From contig CAZBCK010000042.1 of assembly GCA_964490635.1 (NCBI GenBank), forward strand, positions 1 to 8,796: a stretch of DNA of 8,796 bases. Direction: 5' to 3'. Made by a program: the position numbers and the translations under genes. The notes below the pieces were generated by a model. The model was not told where the DNA came from and made no database searches. It saw only the letters and a list, made by a program, of their open reading frames with translations. The stretch's first letter is position 1, and the number at the start of each line of letters is the position of its first letter. This document shows positions 1 through 5,583 of the stretch, piece after piece. This DNA comes from JAYEHC01 sp964490635 (lineage in GTDB: Bacteria > Patescibacteriota > Minisyncoccia > JAHIHE01 > JAGLIN01).

Positions 1-16
1 GTACGGAAAAATGAAT

Positions 17-60
17 AGGACTTCCTCATTCTTGCCTCGCTGGAGAAAGTAAGGAATCCT
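17..60. repeat. Short palindromic intergenic repeat, copy 1 (compact form)
   Basis: An imperfect inverted repeat. The left arm AGGACTTCCTCATTCT can pair with the right arm AGAAAGTAAGGAATCCT (a few mismatches and bulges) around a loop containing TGCCTCGCTGG. The core CTTCCTC, then TGCCTCGCTGGAG, then an AAAGT-AGGAA arm recurs at 5440-5570, where roughly 90 bp of additional palindromic DNA lies between GGAG and the right arm. This copy therefore looks like the unexpanded form of the same family. No coding capacity was seen. It lies upstream of the gene at 157. Confidence 0.6.
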
Positions 61-68
61 AACAAATA

Positions 69-97
69 TTGCCTATTTAAAAATATTATGATAGTAT
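69..97 (+). promoter_or_regulatory. Possible promoter of the gene at 157
   Basis: TTGCCT at 69-74 and TAGTAT at 92-97 are separated by 17 bp, a plausible -35/-10 pair, and would give a leader of about 50 nt that includes the strong ribosome binding site. The match is only moderate and the region is AT-rich, so chance is a serious alternative. Confidence 0.25.
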
Positions 98-137
98 TTA
101 GCCACTGAGACGATCTTTAACAATTTAATTAACAAAA

Positions 138-149
138 GAAAGGAGGTGA
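138..149 (+). promoter_or_regulatory. Strong Shine-Dalgarno sequence
   Basis: The purine block GAAAGGAGGTGA ends seven bases before the ATG at 157 and is a near-perfect complement to the 16S anti-Shine-Dalgarno sequence. It fixes the start of the downstream gene. None of the other starts in the window has a comparable site, so it stands out. Confidence 0.85.
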
Positions 150-156
150 AAAATAA

Positions 157-906
157 ATGCAAGAAAATGAAATTGACGTAACAAATGTTCAAGAAAAAGG
201 ATTGGTTAGAAAAATAAAAGATTGGAGTTATGAAAATTGGCAAACTATCTTAATAATTCTAATCGTGCTAATTGTCGGAGTAAGCGCGTATAATTATAAT
301 CAACAGGGAGAAAACACTGCTGATAATTCCAAGGTTGCTTTACTAGACAATGAATCAGAAGATAATATAGAAGATAACAATAGCAACGAAAAGGATGTTT
401 CCGATGAGCAAAATGAGAGTAGCATTGAAAGTAGTATTGAATCAAACATTGTAAGCAATGATCAGGAAGCGGAAATAGAAAATACTGACGAGAAAAAAGC
501 TGAAAGCGAAGACAATAAAACAAAACCTGCCAGTGATAAAAATGAAGAGTTGAAGAACAACAATGAAAAAAAAGAGAAGGAAAAGGAAACAGTGATTTCT
601 TCAGATTCAAGTACTTCAGGAAAAACATATACCGTAACAGCAAAATCAGGAGATGGAATTACACACTTGGCAAGACACGCTCTGGAGAAATATCTGGAGG
701 ATATAAACGGCGGATCTAATCTGACCAAAGAACATAGAATATATATAGAAGATTTTCTTCAAAATAAAATCGGAAATCAAAAACTGGAAATAGGAGATCA
801 AGAAACTTTTTCAGAAAATTTGATACAAGAGGCAATTTCAAACGCAAGAAATTTATCGCCAAAATCGCTTGAAAATCTCAGCAGATACACAAAAAACATC
901 AAATAA
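157..906 (+). CDS. Single-pass membrane protein with LysM-like C-terminal domain
   Basis: 249 residues. A short basic-acidic N-terminus is followed by one hydrophobic segment at about 30-46 (ILIILIVLIVGVSAY). Residues about 50-150 form a long low-complexity linker rich in E, N, S and K. A compact domain follows at about 157-249. This domain begins YTVTAKSGDGITHLAR, which resembles the start of a LysM-type glycan-binding repeat (YTV...GDGI...LA), and continues with YIEDFLQNKIG and TFSENLIQEAI. The lysines before the membrane segment suggest that the N-terminus is inside and the LysM-like domain outside, held off the membrane by the linker. I infer a cell-envelope role, perhaps peptidoglycan binding; the ligand is not shown by the sequence. 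Similar TM-linker-LysM-like proteins are, to my recollection, common in Parcubacteria. The start is supported by the strong ribosome binding site. An A8 run at 566-573 in the linker could slip, but I see no sign that it does. Confidence 0.88.
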   Translation: MQENEIDVTNVQEKGLVRKIKDWSYENWQTILIILIVLIVGVSAYNYNQQGENTADNSKVALLDNESEDNIEDNNSNEKDVSDEQNESSIESSIESNIVSNDQEAEIENTDEKKAESEDNKTKPASDKNEELKNNNEKKEKEKETVISSDSSTSGKTYTVTAKSGDGITHLARHALEKYLEDINGGSNLTKEHRIYIEDFLQNKIGNQKLEIGDQETFSENLIQEAISNARNLSPKSLENLSRYTKNIK

Positions 907-1008
907 TAATAGATCTGAATAAAAAAACGCTTATTATAATGATTTAAACGCATTTATACTTATAAATTAAAACAACATTAAAAACAAAAAAGTTTCTATA
1001 TAAGAGAA

Positions 1009-1040
1009 GAGACTCGGAAAAATCATCCGAGTTTCTTTTT
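1009..1040. terminator. Rho-independent terminator, probably bidirectional
   Basis: GAGACTCGGA (1009-1018) pairs with TCCGAGTTTC (1026-1035) over 10 bp, one pair being G-U, around a 7-nt loop, followed by TTTTT on the plus strand. It lies about 100 bp past the plus-strand gene ending at 906. Read on the minus strand, the same hairpin is followed by a T/C-rich tract (TTCTCTTATAT) and lies just beyond the minus-strand gene ending at 1097, so it probably serves both converging units. Confidence 0.75.
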
Positions 1041-1096
1041 ATATTAAGCATCTTTGCTCCTTACCATATTCCACAAAAAGTTTCAGTGAACTAAGT

Positions 1097-1449
1097 CTAT
1101 CTATCATATTCTTTACAATAGCTTCTAATTTTCTCAATCTCTGTCAAAATGCTTTTTTTAGCTTTTTCATCCAAACCGTTCTGAGTTTTATATTCTCCAA
1201 CCAGCTTTTTTGCCCTGTCTATAATTCCTTCAGCTATAAACAAACTATTTTTCAATTTTCTGTCGTTGATTTTTTCCAATGGTTCCAAACACTCAATTAT
1301 TTCAAATCTCGTTTCATCGTTCTCTATTTTTTCAACTCCTTTCTTAAGATCCGCAAGCAATTCTTTAAATTCGTCCAGATTTTCTTTTTTTCAGCGCAAT
1401 TAGGATCTTTAAAAGGCACTATTTTAAAGCCATTTCCAAGATCTTCCAT
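1097..1449 (-). CDS. Small helical protein, continuous only after a -1 frameshift
   Basis: Reading the minus strand, an ATG at 1449 opens a frame starting MEDLGNGFKIVPFKDPNCAE. In that frame translation ends at a TAG at 1326-1324 (41 aa). The adjacent -1 frame is open from the codon after an in-frame TGA at 1394-1392-side sequence down to the stop at 1097 and encodes an 87+ residue, charged, evidently helical segment that contains KELLADLKKGVEKIEN. The two join at the A7G run 1391-1384, where the zero-frame codons GAA AAA AAG form the heptamer A AAA AAG exactly in phase. A -1 slip gives a 117-residue protein reading ...CAEKK then ENLDEFKELL. The alternative start, a TTG at 1360, has no ribosome binding site and discards an in-frame continuation. 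The gene follows the transglycosylase gene by 18 bp, so it is probably co-transcribed. I do not recognise the family. It may be a real recoded gene, a decayed gene, or a sequencing error in the homopolymer. Confidence 0.6.
1384..1391 (-). promoter_or_regulatory. Slippery heptamer A AAA AAG at the frame junction
   Basis: On the minus strand GCT GAA AAA AAG AAA contains A AAA AAG (positions 1390-1384) in the phase needed for tandem tRNA-Lys slippage by -1. This is the E. coli dnaX-type sequence and it restores the open downstream frame. I found no convincing Shine-Dalgarno element upstream and no strong hairpin downstream, so any efficiency is unknown. Transcriptional slippage on the A7 run is an equal alternative. 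Confidence 0.5.
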
Positions 1450-1467
1450 AGTTAAATAATTAATGAA

Positions 1468-2835
1468 TCACATACTTAATTCCTTTTCATACAAATCAGC
1501 ATAAAGCATTACCCGATCGGGATAAAATAAGAATTTCCTCCAATTTCTGCCAGCAAAATATAGTCCGGCCGCTTTATATTCAGCGTCAGGATTTCTTTCA
1601 GTTACACCCGGAACCTTAGAAACTTTAACCGCCATCGCGGCAATAGCATCGGTCAGATCCCACGGATCAGGAGGATAATTACCCGTAATTTCTGAAACTT
1701 CATTTTGATAAACACGCCAAGTCGTTGGTATCATTTGCGCAGGACCCATCGCACCACCCCAACCGCGATAACTTCTTGGTCTTTTACTAACTGGCATTTC
1801 ATTCGGATCATAGCCAAGCTCAGCTGTAATTGCTTCAAAGGTAGCTCGCTGGCGCGGTGGCATATCAACCTGATAAGTTCCTCCTCCAACATTCGTTCCC
1901 AAGCTTGACTCTTTTTTCAAAATAGCAAGCAGATACGCCGGTCTGACGCCGGTCATAGACCCAATATATTGTGCCGCGGAAATCGCATCGTCAAATTTTA
2001 TTTTTGTACCCAAACTTTGCAAATCCATCAACTGTGCTTTCAGAGCCGGCAAAATTTGCTTATTCTCTTCAAGAATCTGTTGAAACTTTTTTTCTTCCCC
2101 TTTTGTCTCTTCAAGAATTTGTTTTTTTTGAACTTTTAATTCGTCCAGTGATTCGTTCTGCTGATATCTCATTTGAATCAGTTGCGATTGCTCTTCTTGT
2201 TGTTCTCCCAATTCCACTCCTCTTAGTTCAAGCTCTTCCTTTTCCGTTTTTAAACTAACTATTGTTTTAAATATTTTATTTTCTATGGATTTTGCCGCGT
2301 TAACTTCATTAAAAAAATCAGACATATTATTTCTGGTCATCAGAACTTCCAGCAAAGAATCCTGCTCATAAGAATATAAAGTTTTGATCATATTCTTTAG
2401 CATCCTTTTGTCCTTTTCCACTTTCTCTTCGCTTTCCACTATTTTATTCTCAATATCTTCCACTTCCAATTCAGCTGCTTCTAGGGCAAGCTTTGTCTCT
2501 TTTATTTCAAGTTCGTTCTTGCCTATTCTGCTTTGGTAAATAGACATTTCCCTATTCAATGTTCTTACTTCTTTTTGCTTTGCTTTAATTTCCGCATTAT
2601 ATCCATCTATTTTGCCCTGCACCTGTTTTATTTCTTCTCTTTTTTGACTAATTAAATTTTGCGTTTCTTCTACGCTTATTTCTTCTTTATTCTCCGGATT
2701 GTCATCAGATGACCTAACTGTTTCCAAAGAGATCAAAGAAAAAAACAACAGAAAGAAAACAACAAAACCGCAAAGCAAAACCGCTTTACGGCTGTTTATA
2801 GAAAAGTTATTCATATCTTTGCATTCTAAATTCAT
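1468..2835 (-). CDS. Coiled-coil membrane-anchored lytic transglycosylase (MltB/SLT-like)
   Basis: 455 residues. A hydrophobic segment at about 18-37 is an uncleaved anchor or a signal peptide. Residues about 50-275 are a long heptad-rich coiled coil that resembles the N-terminal coiled-coil region of PcsB/EnvC-type division hydrolases (a break with SYEQDSLLEVLMTRNNMSDF at about 155-174). The C-terminal catalytic-type domain, about 285-455, has AILKKESSLG with the probable catalytic acid E309, then GAMGPAQMIPTTW at 361-373 and PWDLTDAIAAMA at 391-402. These are the motif order of soluble-lytic-transglycosylase/MltB folds that cleave the MurNAc-GlcNAc bond of peptidoglycan. I infer a role in wall remodelling, perhaps at division, with the coiled coil as a control arm. 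M1 is used as start; M8 (2814) is possible. It lies 15 bp after rplY and 18 bp before the frameshifted gene, so it is probably in the same transcript. Confidence 0.85.
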   Translation of the reverse strand: MNLECKDMNNFSINSRKAVLLCGFVVFFLLFFSLISLETVRSSDDNPENKEEISVEETQNLISQKREEIKQVQGKIDGYNAEIKAKQKEVRTLNREMSIYQSRIGKNELEIKETKLALEAAELEVEDIENKIVESEEKVEKDKRMLKNMIKTLYSYEQDSLLEVLMTRNNMSDFFNEVNAAKSIENKIFKTIVSLKTEKEELELRGVELGEQQEEQSQLIQMRYQQNESLDELKVQKKQILEETKGEEKKFQQILEENKQILPALKAQLMDLQSLGTKIKFDDAISAAQYIGSMTGVRPAYLLAILKKESSLGTNVGGGTYQVDMPPRQRATFEAITAELGYDPNEMPVSKRPRSYRGWGGAMGPAQMIPTTWRVYQNEVSEITGNYPPDPWDLTDAIAAMAVKVSKVPGVTERNPDAEYKAAGLYFAGRNWRKFLFYPDRVMLYADLYEKELSM

Positions 2836-2850
2836 AGAATGGTTTAATTT

Positions 2851-3561
2851 TTATTTTTGCTTCTTGTTTTCTTTTTTACCACCCCCTGATTTTTCTTTTT
2901 CGTCTTTCTTTTCTTCTCCTTCTTCTCCTTCTTCTTTCTTCTCTTCAGCACCCTCAACCTTCTCAATATTTTCTTCAACTTTTTCTTCAAGATCTTCTAT
3001 TTCCTTTTCAGTTCTCTGAGGAATAACCGACACAACAACTTCTTCTTCATCGGCTAGAATTTCAACTTTGTCCGAAATCTTTAATTCTTTTATTCTTATC
3101 AAATCATCTATATTTTCCAGAACAGAGAGATCTATTTCAATATCATGAATAAGGTCTCCTGGCAAACACTTGATTTCAAGCATATCATGGTTTTTTATTA
3201 AAACGCCACCGCCACTCTTAACAGCTAGAGATTCCCCTATAAACTTAATTGGCACATTTGTAACTATTTCCTTGTCCATTCTAACACGATATAGATCAAA
3301 GTGAATTATATCGCCTGAAACAGGATCGGTTTGATGGTCATTTATTAAAATTTTACCAATTTCTTTGTCGTCAATCTTAAGATCAACCAACACGCTTTCA
3401 CCAGCCTCTTTGAATATTCTGTCAAAATCTTTTTTATTGGTTTTCAGCATTTTGCTTCTGCCTTTGGGACCATAAACAACTCCAGGGACATATCTGTTTC
3501 TTCTTAATTCGTTTATTTTTTTCGCATCTCTTGACTGAGCAAGAATTTCCAGTGTTTTCAT
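2851..3561 (-). CDS. rplY: 50S ribosomal protein L25 (CTC/TL5 type)
   Basis: 236 residues. L25 binds 5S rRNA in the large subunit. The N-terminal L25 domain (about 1-92) shows the typical opening (LEILAQSRDAKK...LRRNRYVPGVVYG, then FDLYRV at 88-93). The TL5/CTC C-terminal beta domain follows (about 95-182: VPIKFIGES, GGGVL, CLPGDLIHDIEIDLS, ILADEEEVVVSVI). Residues about 185-236 are an extra tail made almost entirely of E, K and G, which is low complexity and probably disordered. L25 of this two-domain type is often 180-220 residues, so the tail is the main addition. The gene sits between the zinc-ribbon gene (102-bp gap with repeats) and the transglycosylase gene (15-bp gap). No Shine-Dalgarno sequence is visible before its ATG. 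Confidence 0.95.
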   Translation of the reverse strand: MKTLEILAQSRDAKKINELRRNRYVPGVVYGPKGRSKMLKTNKKDFDRIFKEAGESVLVDLKIDDKEIGKILINDHQTDPVSGDIIHFDLYRVRMDKEIVTNVPIKFIGESLAVKSGGGVLIKNHDMLEIKCLPGDLIHDIEIDLSVLENIDDLIRIKELKISDKVEILADEEEVVVSVIPQRTEKEIEDLEEKVEENIEKVEGAEEKKEEGEEGEEKKDEKEKSGGGKKENKKQK

Positions 3562-3601
3562 AATTAATATTTTATTAAATTCTTAATATTTTAACAACAG
3601 C

Positions 3602-3619
3602 AATTGATCACGATCAATT
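3602..3619. repeat. Perfect 8-bp palindrome AATTGATC-AC-GATCAATT
   Basis: AATTGATC (3602-3609) and GATCAATT (3612-3619) are perfect inverted repeats separated by two bases, immediately before the 10-bp repeats and between two minus-strand genes. It has the size and symmetry of a dimeric regulator site, but could equally be a small hairpin in the transcript. Function is not shown. Confidence 0.5.
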
Positions 3620-3657
3620 ACTATAAATTACTATAAATTACTATCAGTTACAAAACT
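3618..3657. repeat. Degenerate 10-bp tandem repeat (TTACTATAAA type)
   Basis: Four consecutive decamers, TTACTATAAA, TTACTATAAA, TTACTATCAG and TTACAAAACT, fill most of the gap between the zinc-ribbon gene and rplY. A related series starts at 5326 (TTACTATGAG, TTACAATAGG). The period is close to one helical turn. No coding capacity. Confidence 0.7.
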
Positions 3658-3663
3658 TGATCC

Positions 3664-3966
3664 TTATTTACTTTCCAAAAATTTGTGCATTTCCAAAACA
3701 TCGTCATATTTAATAGAATTGCCATCAATTTTTCTGATATCATTTTCAACGATATCAGTTATTATACTAACAGATGATACTCCAAACGCTTCTGTCATAA
3801 CTGCCACGATTACAGAACTTTTACACTGACTGCAATTGAGATAAAAAGTTATCATCCCGTCTTTTCTGTCAATTGTTTTTATATCTTTCTTGTCGTCGTA
3901 TTTAAAACCGCACATCGGACAATTTGTTATTATTTTCAAACCGGTAAATGAATTTGATTTTGACAT
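3664..3966 (-). CDS. Small zinc-ribbon protein in ribosomal-protein cluster
   Basis: 100 residues. Two CxxC pairs are visible, C16-P-M-C19 and C45-S-Q-C48, spaced as in a zinc ribbon, followed by a short beta-rich segment (SSVIVAVMTEAFGVSSVSIITDI) and a C-terminal helical part. There is no signal peptide or membrane segment, so it is probably cytoplasmic. It lies 24 bp after rpsG and before rplY on the same strand, so co-transcription with ribosomal genes is likely and a role tied to ribosomes or RNA is possible; this is inference from position only. I do not recognise a named family. Such short zinc-ribbon proteins are, as I recall, conserved hypotheticals in Parcubacteria. The start ATG lacks a Shine-Dalgarno sequence. 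Confidence 0.85.
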   Translation of the reverse strand: MSKSNSFTGLKIITNCPMCGFKYDDKKDIKTIDRKDGMITFYLNCSQCKSSVIVAVMTEAFGVSSVSIITDIVENDIRKIDGNSIKYDDVLEMHKFLESK

Positions 3967-3990
3967 ATTTTTATTTTAATTATTTTTTTA

Positions 3991-4461
3991 TTACCTCGCG
4001 AAATGCGCGAAAGACCTATTTGCTTCAGCCATCTTTTGAACATCGTCTCTTTTCTTTAAAGCGTTCCCGGAACTGTTCGTTATATTCATAAATTCATCGG
4101 CAAGCTTCTCCGCCATTGGTTTTCCTTTTTTCTCTTTAGCGGCAGTTATTATCCATCTAAAAGCAAGTTGTATTCTTCTGTCCCCTCTAACTTCCATCGG
4201 CACCTGATAAGTCGCGCCTCCGACTCTTTTTGATTTAACTTCCAGAATAGGAGCTACTTTGCTTACCGCTGAATCAAAAACTTCAGAAGGGTCTTCATTT
4301 GTCTTCTTTTTGATAATCTCAAGAGAATCATAAACAACCCTAGTCGCTACAGATTTCTTGCCATCTTCCATTATATAATTTATAAATCTGGCAATGGTCG
4401 CATTGTTATACTTAAAATCCGGTTTTATGCCCCTGTCAATTTTTTTCTTTCTTCGTCCCAT
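3991..4461 (-). CDS. rpsG: 30S ribosomal protein S7
   Basis: 156 residues, the usual bacterial length. S7 nucleates assembly of the 30S head by binding the 3' major domain of 16S rRNA and lies near the E-site tRNA. Family features are clear: the basic opening MGRRKKKIDR, the FINYIMEDGKKSVA stretch (26-39), VGGATYQVPMEVR (80-92) and the conserved end with AEANRSFAHFAR. It follows rpsL as in the standard str operon, but 186 bp of mostly palindromic DNA separate them. The genes that usually follow, fusA and tuf, are absent here; the zinc-ribbon gene follows instead. No Shine-Dalgarno sequence is visible. Confidence 0.97.
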   Translation of the reverse strand: MGRRKKKIDRGIKPDFKYNNATIARFINYIMEDGKKSVATRVVYDSLEIIKKKTNEDPSEVFDSAVSKVAPILEVKSKRVGGATYQVPMEVRGDRRIQLAFRWIITAAKEKKGKPMAEKLADEFMNITNSSGNALKKRDDVQKMAEANRSFAHFAR

Positions 4462-4496
4462 AGTTTAATGTTTTTAAAATTTAAGTGAAAAAGAGC

Positions 4497-4631
4497 TGTC
4501 ATTCCCGCCCCTGTCTGCACAGGGATAAACTCCAGCGGGAATCCATTGCTACGATTTACTTTATGAAAAAAACAAGTACTGAATGGTAAAATAAATCATA
4601 ATAGTGGATTCCTGCCTCCGCAGGAATAACA
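4497..4631. repeat. Composite palindromic (MITE-like) repeat between rpsL and rpsG
   Basis: The left end starts TGTCATTCCCGC and the right end closes with GCAGGAATAACA, an imperfect terminal inverted repeat. Each end is itself a palindrome: on the left ATTCCCGC (4501-4508) pairs with GCGGGAAT (4535-4542), with CCCTGT/ACAGGG (4509-4514/4519-4524) inside; on the right ATTCCTGC (4608-4615) pairs with GCAGGAAT (4620-4627). The middle is also roughly symmetrical (CTACGATTTACTTTA against TAAAATAAATCATAATAG). The motif CATTCCCGC/GCGGGAATCCA is one I recognise from dispersed bacterial repeats. No transposase. In the rpsL-rpsG transcript it would form a large hairpin. Confidence 0.8.
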
Positions 4632-4647
4632 ATGCGCAAGCGTATTT

Positions 4648-5064
4648 CTACTTCGCTCTCTTCGTTCCATATTTACTTCTTTCTTGTTTTCTTCCTTCAA
4701 CCCCGCCAGTATCTAAAACCCCGCGGACTATGTGATACCTAACACCAGGCAGATCTTTTACTCTCCCACCGCGAATTACTACGACGGAATGTTCTTGCAA
4801 AGTGTGTCCAATCCCGGGAATATATGCCGTAACTTCAATTCCGTTCGTCAAACGAACTCTGGCGATCTTACGCAAAGCTGAATTCGGTTTTTTGGGAGTC
4901 ATTGTCGCAACTTTAACACAGACCCCGCGCTTGAACGGATTTCCTCTTTTTGCCATTGACGGTTTATTTTTAATATAATTAAAATTTCGCGAAAGAGCCG
5001 GTGTTTTTGATTTCTTCACTGATTTTTTTCTTGATTTTCTAACTAATTGTTGTATTGTTGGCAT
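4648..5064 (-). CDS. rpsL: 30S ribosomal protein S12
   Basis: 138 residues. S12 sits at the decoding centre and controls accuracy. Conserved parts are the N-terminal MPTIQQLVRKSRKK, the loop TMTPKKPNSALRK (54-66) and GGRVKDLPGVRYHIVRG (99-115). The lysines K58/K59 and K103, which correspond to sites where streptomycin-resistance changes are known, are the wild-type residues, so nothing suggests such resistance. The region before FKRGVC (about 25-45) is longer than in E. coli S12, but a similar length is normal in Firmicutes-type S12. It is the first gene of the minus-strand cluster; 24 bp of 8-bp tandem repeat lie just upstream of its start, and no Shine-Dalgarno sequence is seen. Confidence 0.97.
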   Translation of the reverse strand: MPTIQQLVRKSRKKSVKKSKTPALSRNFNYIKNKPSMAKRGNPFKRGVCVKVATMTPKKPNSALRKIARVRLTNGIEVTAYIPGIGHTLQEHSVVVIRGGRVKDLPGVRYHIVRGVLDTGGVEGRKQERSKYGTKRAK

Positions 5065-5070
5065 TTTAAT

Positions 5071-5095
5071 TAAATTGTTAAATTGTTAAATTGTT
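5071..5095. repeat. Three-copy 8-bp tandem repeat (TAAATTGT)
   Basis: TAAATTGT occurs three times in exact tandem at 5071-5094, starting seven bases upstream of the rpsL ATG (minus strand). It lies in the rpsL leader, so it could affect initiation, but no function is evident. Confidence 0.75.
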
Positions 5096-5129
5096 GATAT
5101 TCAAATTCCTTAGCGATAAATTAAGCTTC

Positions 5130-5303
5130 GCGCATTTATTCTCTCCCTGATAAGGGGGAATTAGAGAGGATTTTGAATACGGGTAGAATTATAACTGCAA
5201 AAGAAAAGTTAGAAGACGCTTCAATCCTTTGTTTTAAAAATTATAATTCTATGTTTTTTCCTTAAATCTCTCCCAGCCTCCCCTTATCAGGGGAGGAACG
5301 CAT
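5130..5303. repeat. Composite palindromic (MITE-like) repeat upstream of rpsL
   Basis: A large imperfect palindrome. The left end has GCGCAT and TCCCTGATAAGGGGGA (5144-5159); the right end has CTCCCC-TTATCA-GGGGAG (5278-5295), a perfect 6-bp hairpin, then ACGCAT. The two ends are inverted copies of each other. Farther in, AGAGAGGATTT (left) matches AAATCTCTCCC (right), and TAGAATTATAA (5184-5194) is perfectly complementary to TTATAATTCTA (5241-5251). No open reading frame of note. It occupies the left part of the 588-bp divergent gap between rpsL and the gene at 5653. Confidence 0.75.
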
Positions 5304-5325
5304 ATTAAAATTTCTTAACAATAAA

Positions 5326-5365
5326 TTACTATGAGTTACAATAGGTTGCTACAAATTATTACTTC
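5326..5365. repeat. Degenerate 10-bp repeats, second site
   Basis: Consecutive decamers TTACTATGAG, TTACAATAGG, TTGCTACAAA and TTATTACTTC show the same phase and core as the decamers at 3618-3657. Only the first two are close to the 3618 units, so the series is more decayed here. The span lies between the composite palindromes at 5130-5303 and 5440-5570. Confidence 0.5.
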
Positions 5366-5439
5366 CCTTATAAATAAAGACTACCAAAAGTTTAATAATA
5401 TGTCAAGAAAAAAGCAAGAGTCATATTTAAAGTCACAGA

Positions 5440-5570
5440 ACTTCCTCGCTCCTGCCTCGCTGGAGTCTCTCAACAGAGGACTCCGTCAAATTGCGCAGTT
5501 TCTCTGTAGGGAACAGGCATACCTGTTCCCTACAGAGAAACTGCAACGGGGTAGAAAAAGTGAGGAAGTC
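5440..5570. repeat. Nested palindromic repeat (expanded form of the 17-60 family)
   Basis: The outer arms ACTTCCTCGCT (5440-5450) and AGTGAGGAAGT (5559-5569) match at 10 of 11 positions. The left outer part, including TGCCTCGCTGGAG, is shared with 17-60. Inside lies a perfect 23-bp inverted repeat, 5495-5517 against 5522-5544, with the 4-base loop CATA and a core TGTAGGGAACAGG. A further hairpin, GGAGTC...GACTCC, sits at 5462-5484. The 23-bp stem looks like a separate palindromic family nested into the outer one. An 88-codon frame (5331-5597) runs through this repeat and is judged not to be a gene. Confidence 0.85.
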
Positions 5571-5583
5571 CCAAATCATAGTA

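Noticed and set aside
566..573. A8 run in the linker of the 157-906 gene
   Set aside because: The zero frame is intact to the conserved C-terminal domain, so no shift is needed to explain the gene.
1392..1396. Reading the TGA before the downstream frame of the 1097-1449 gene as glycine (code change as in Gracilibacteria)
   Set aside because: A TAA lies a few codons farther upstream in the same frame, and another gene in the window ends normally with TGA, so recoded TGA does not rescue the frame.
2699..3019. 106-codon plus-strand frame rich in S, F and P
   Set aside because: It is the complement of the E/K-rich tail of rplY and the start of the transglycosylase gene; the composition follows from that.
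3602..3657. CRISPR-like array
   Set aside because: Units are directly adjacent 10-mers with no spacers, and there are no cas genes in the window.
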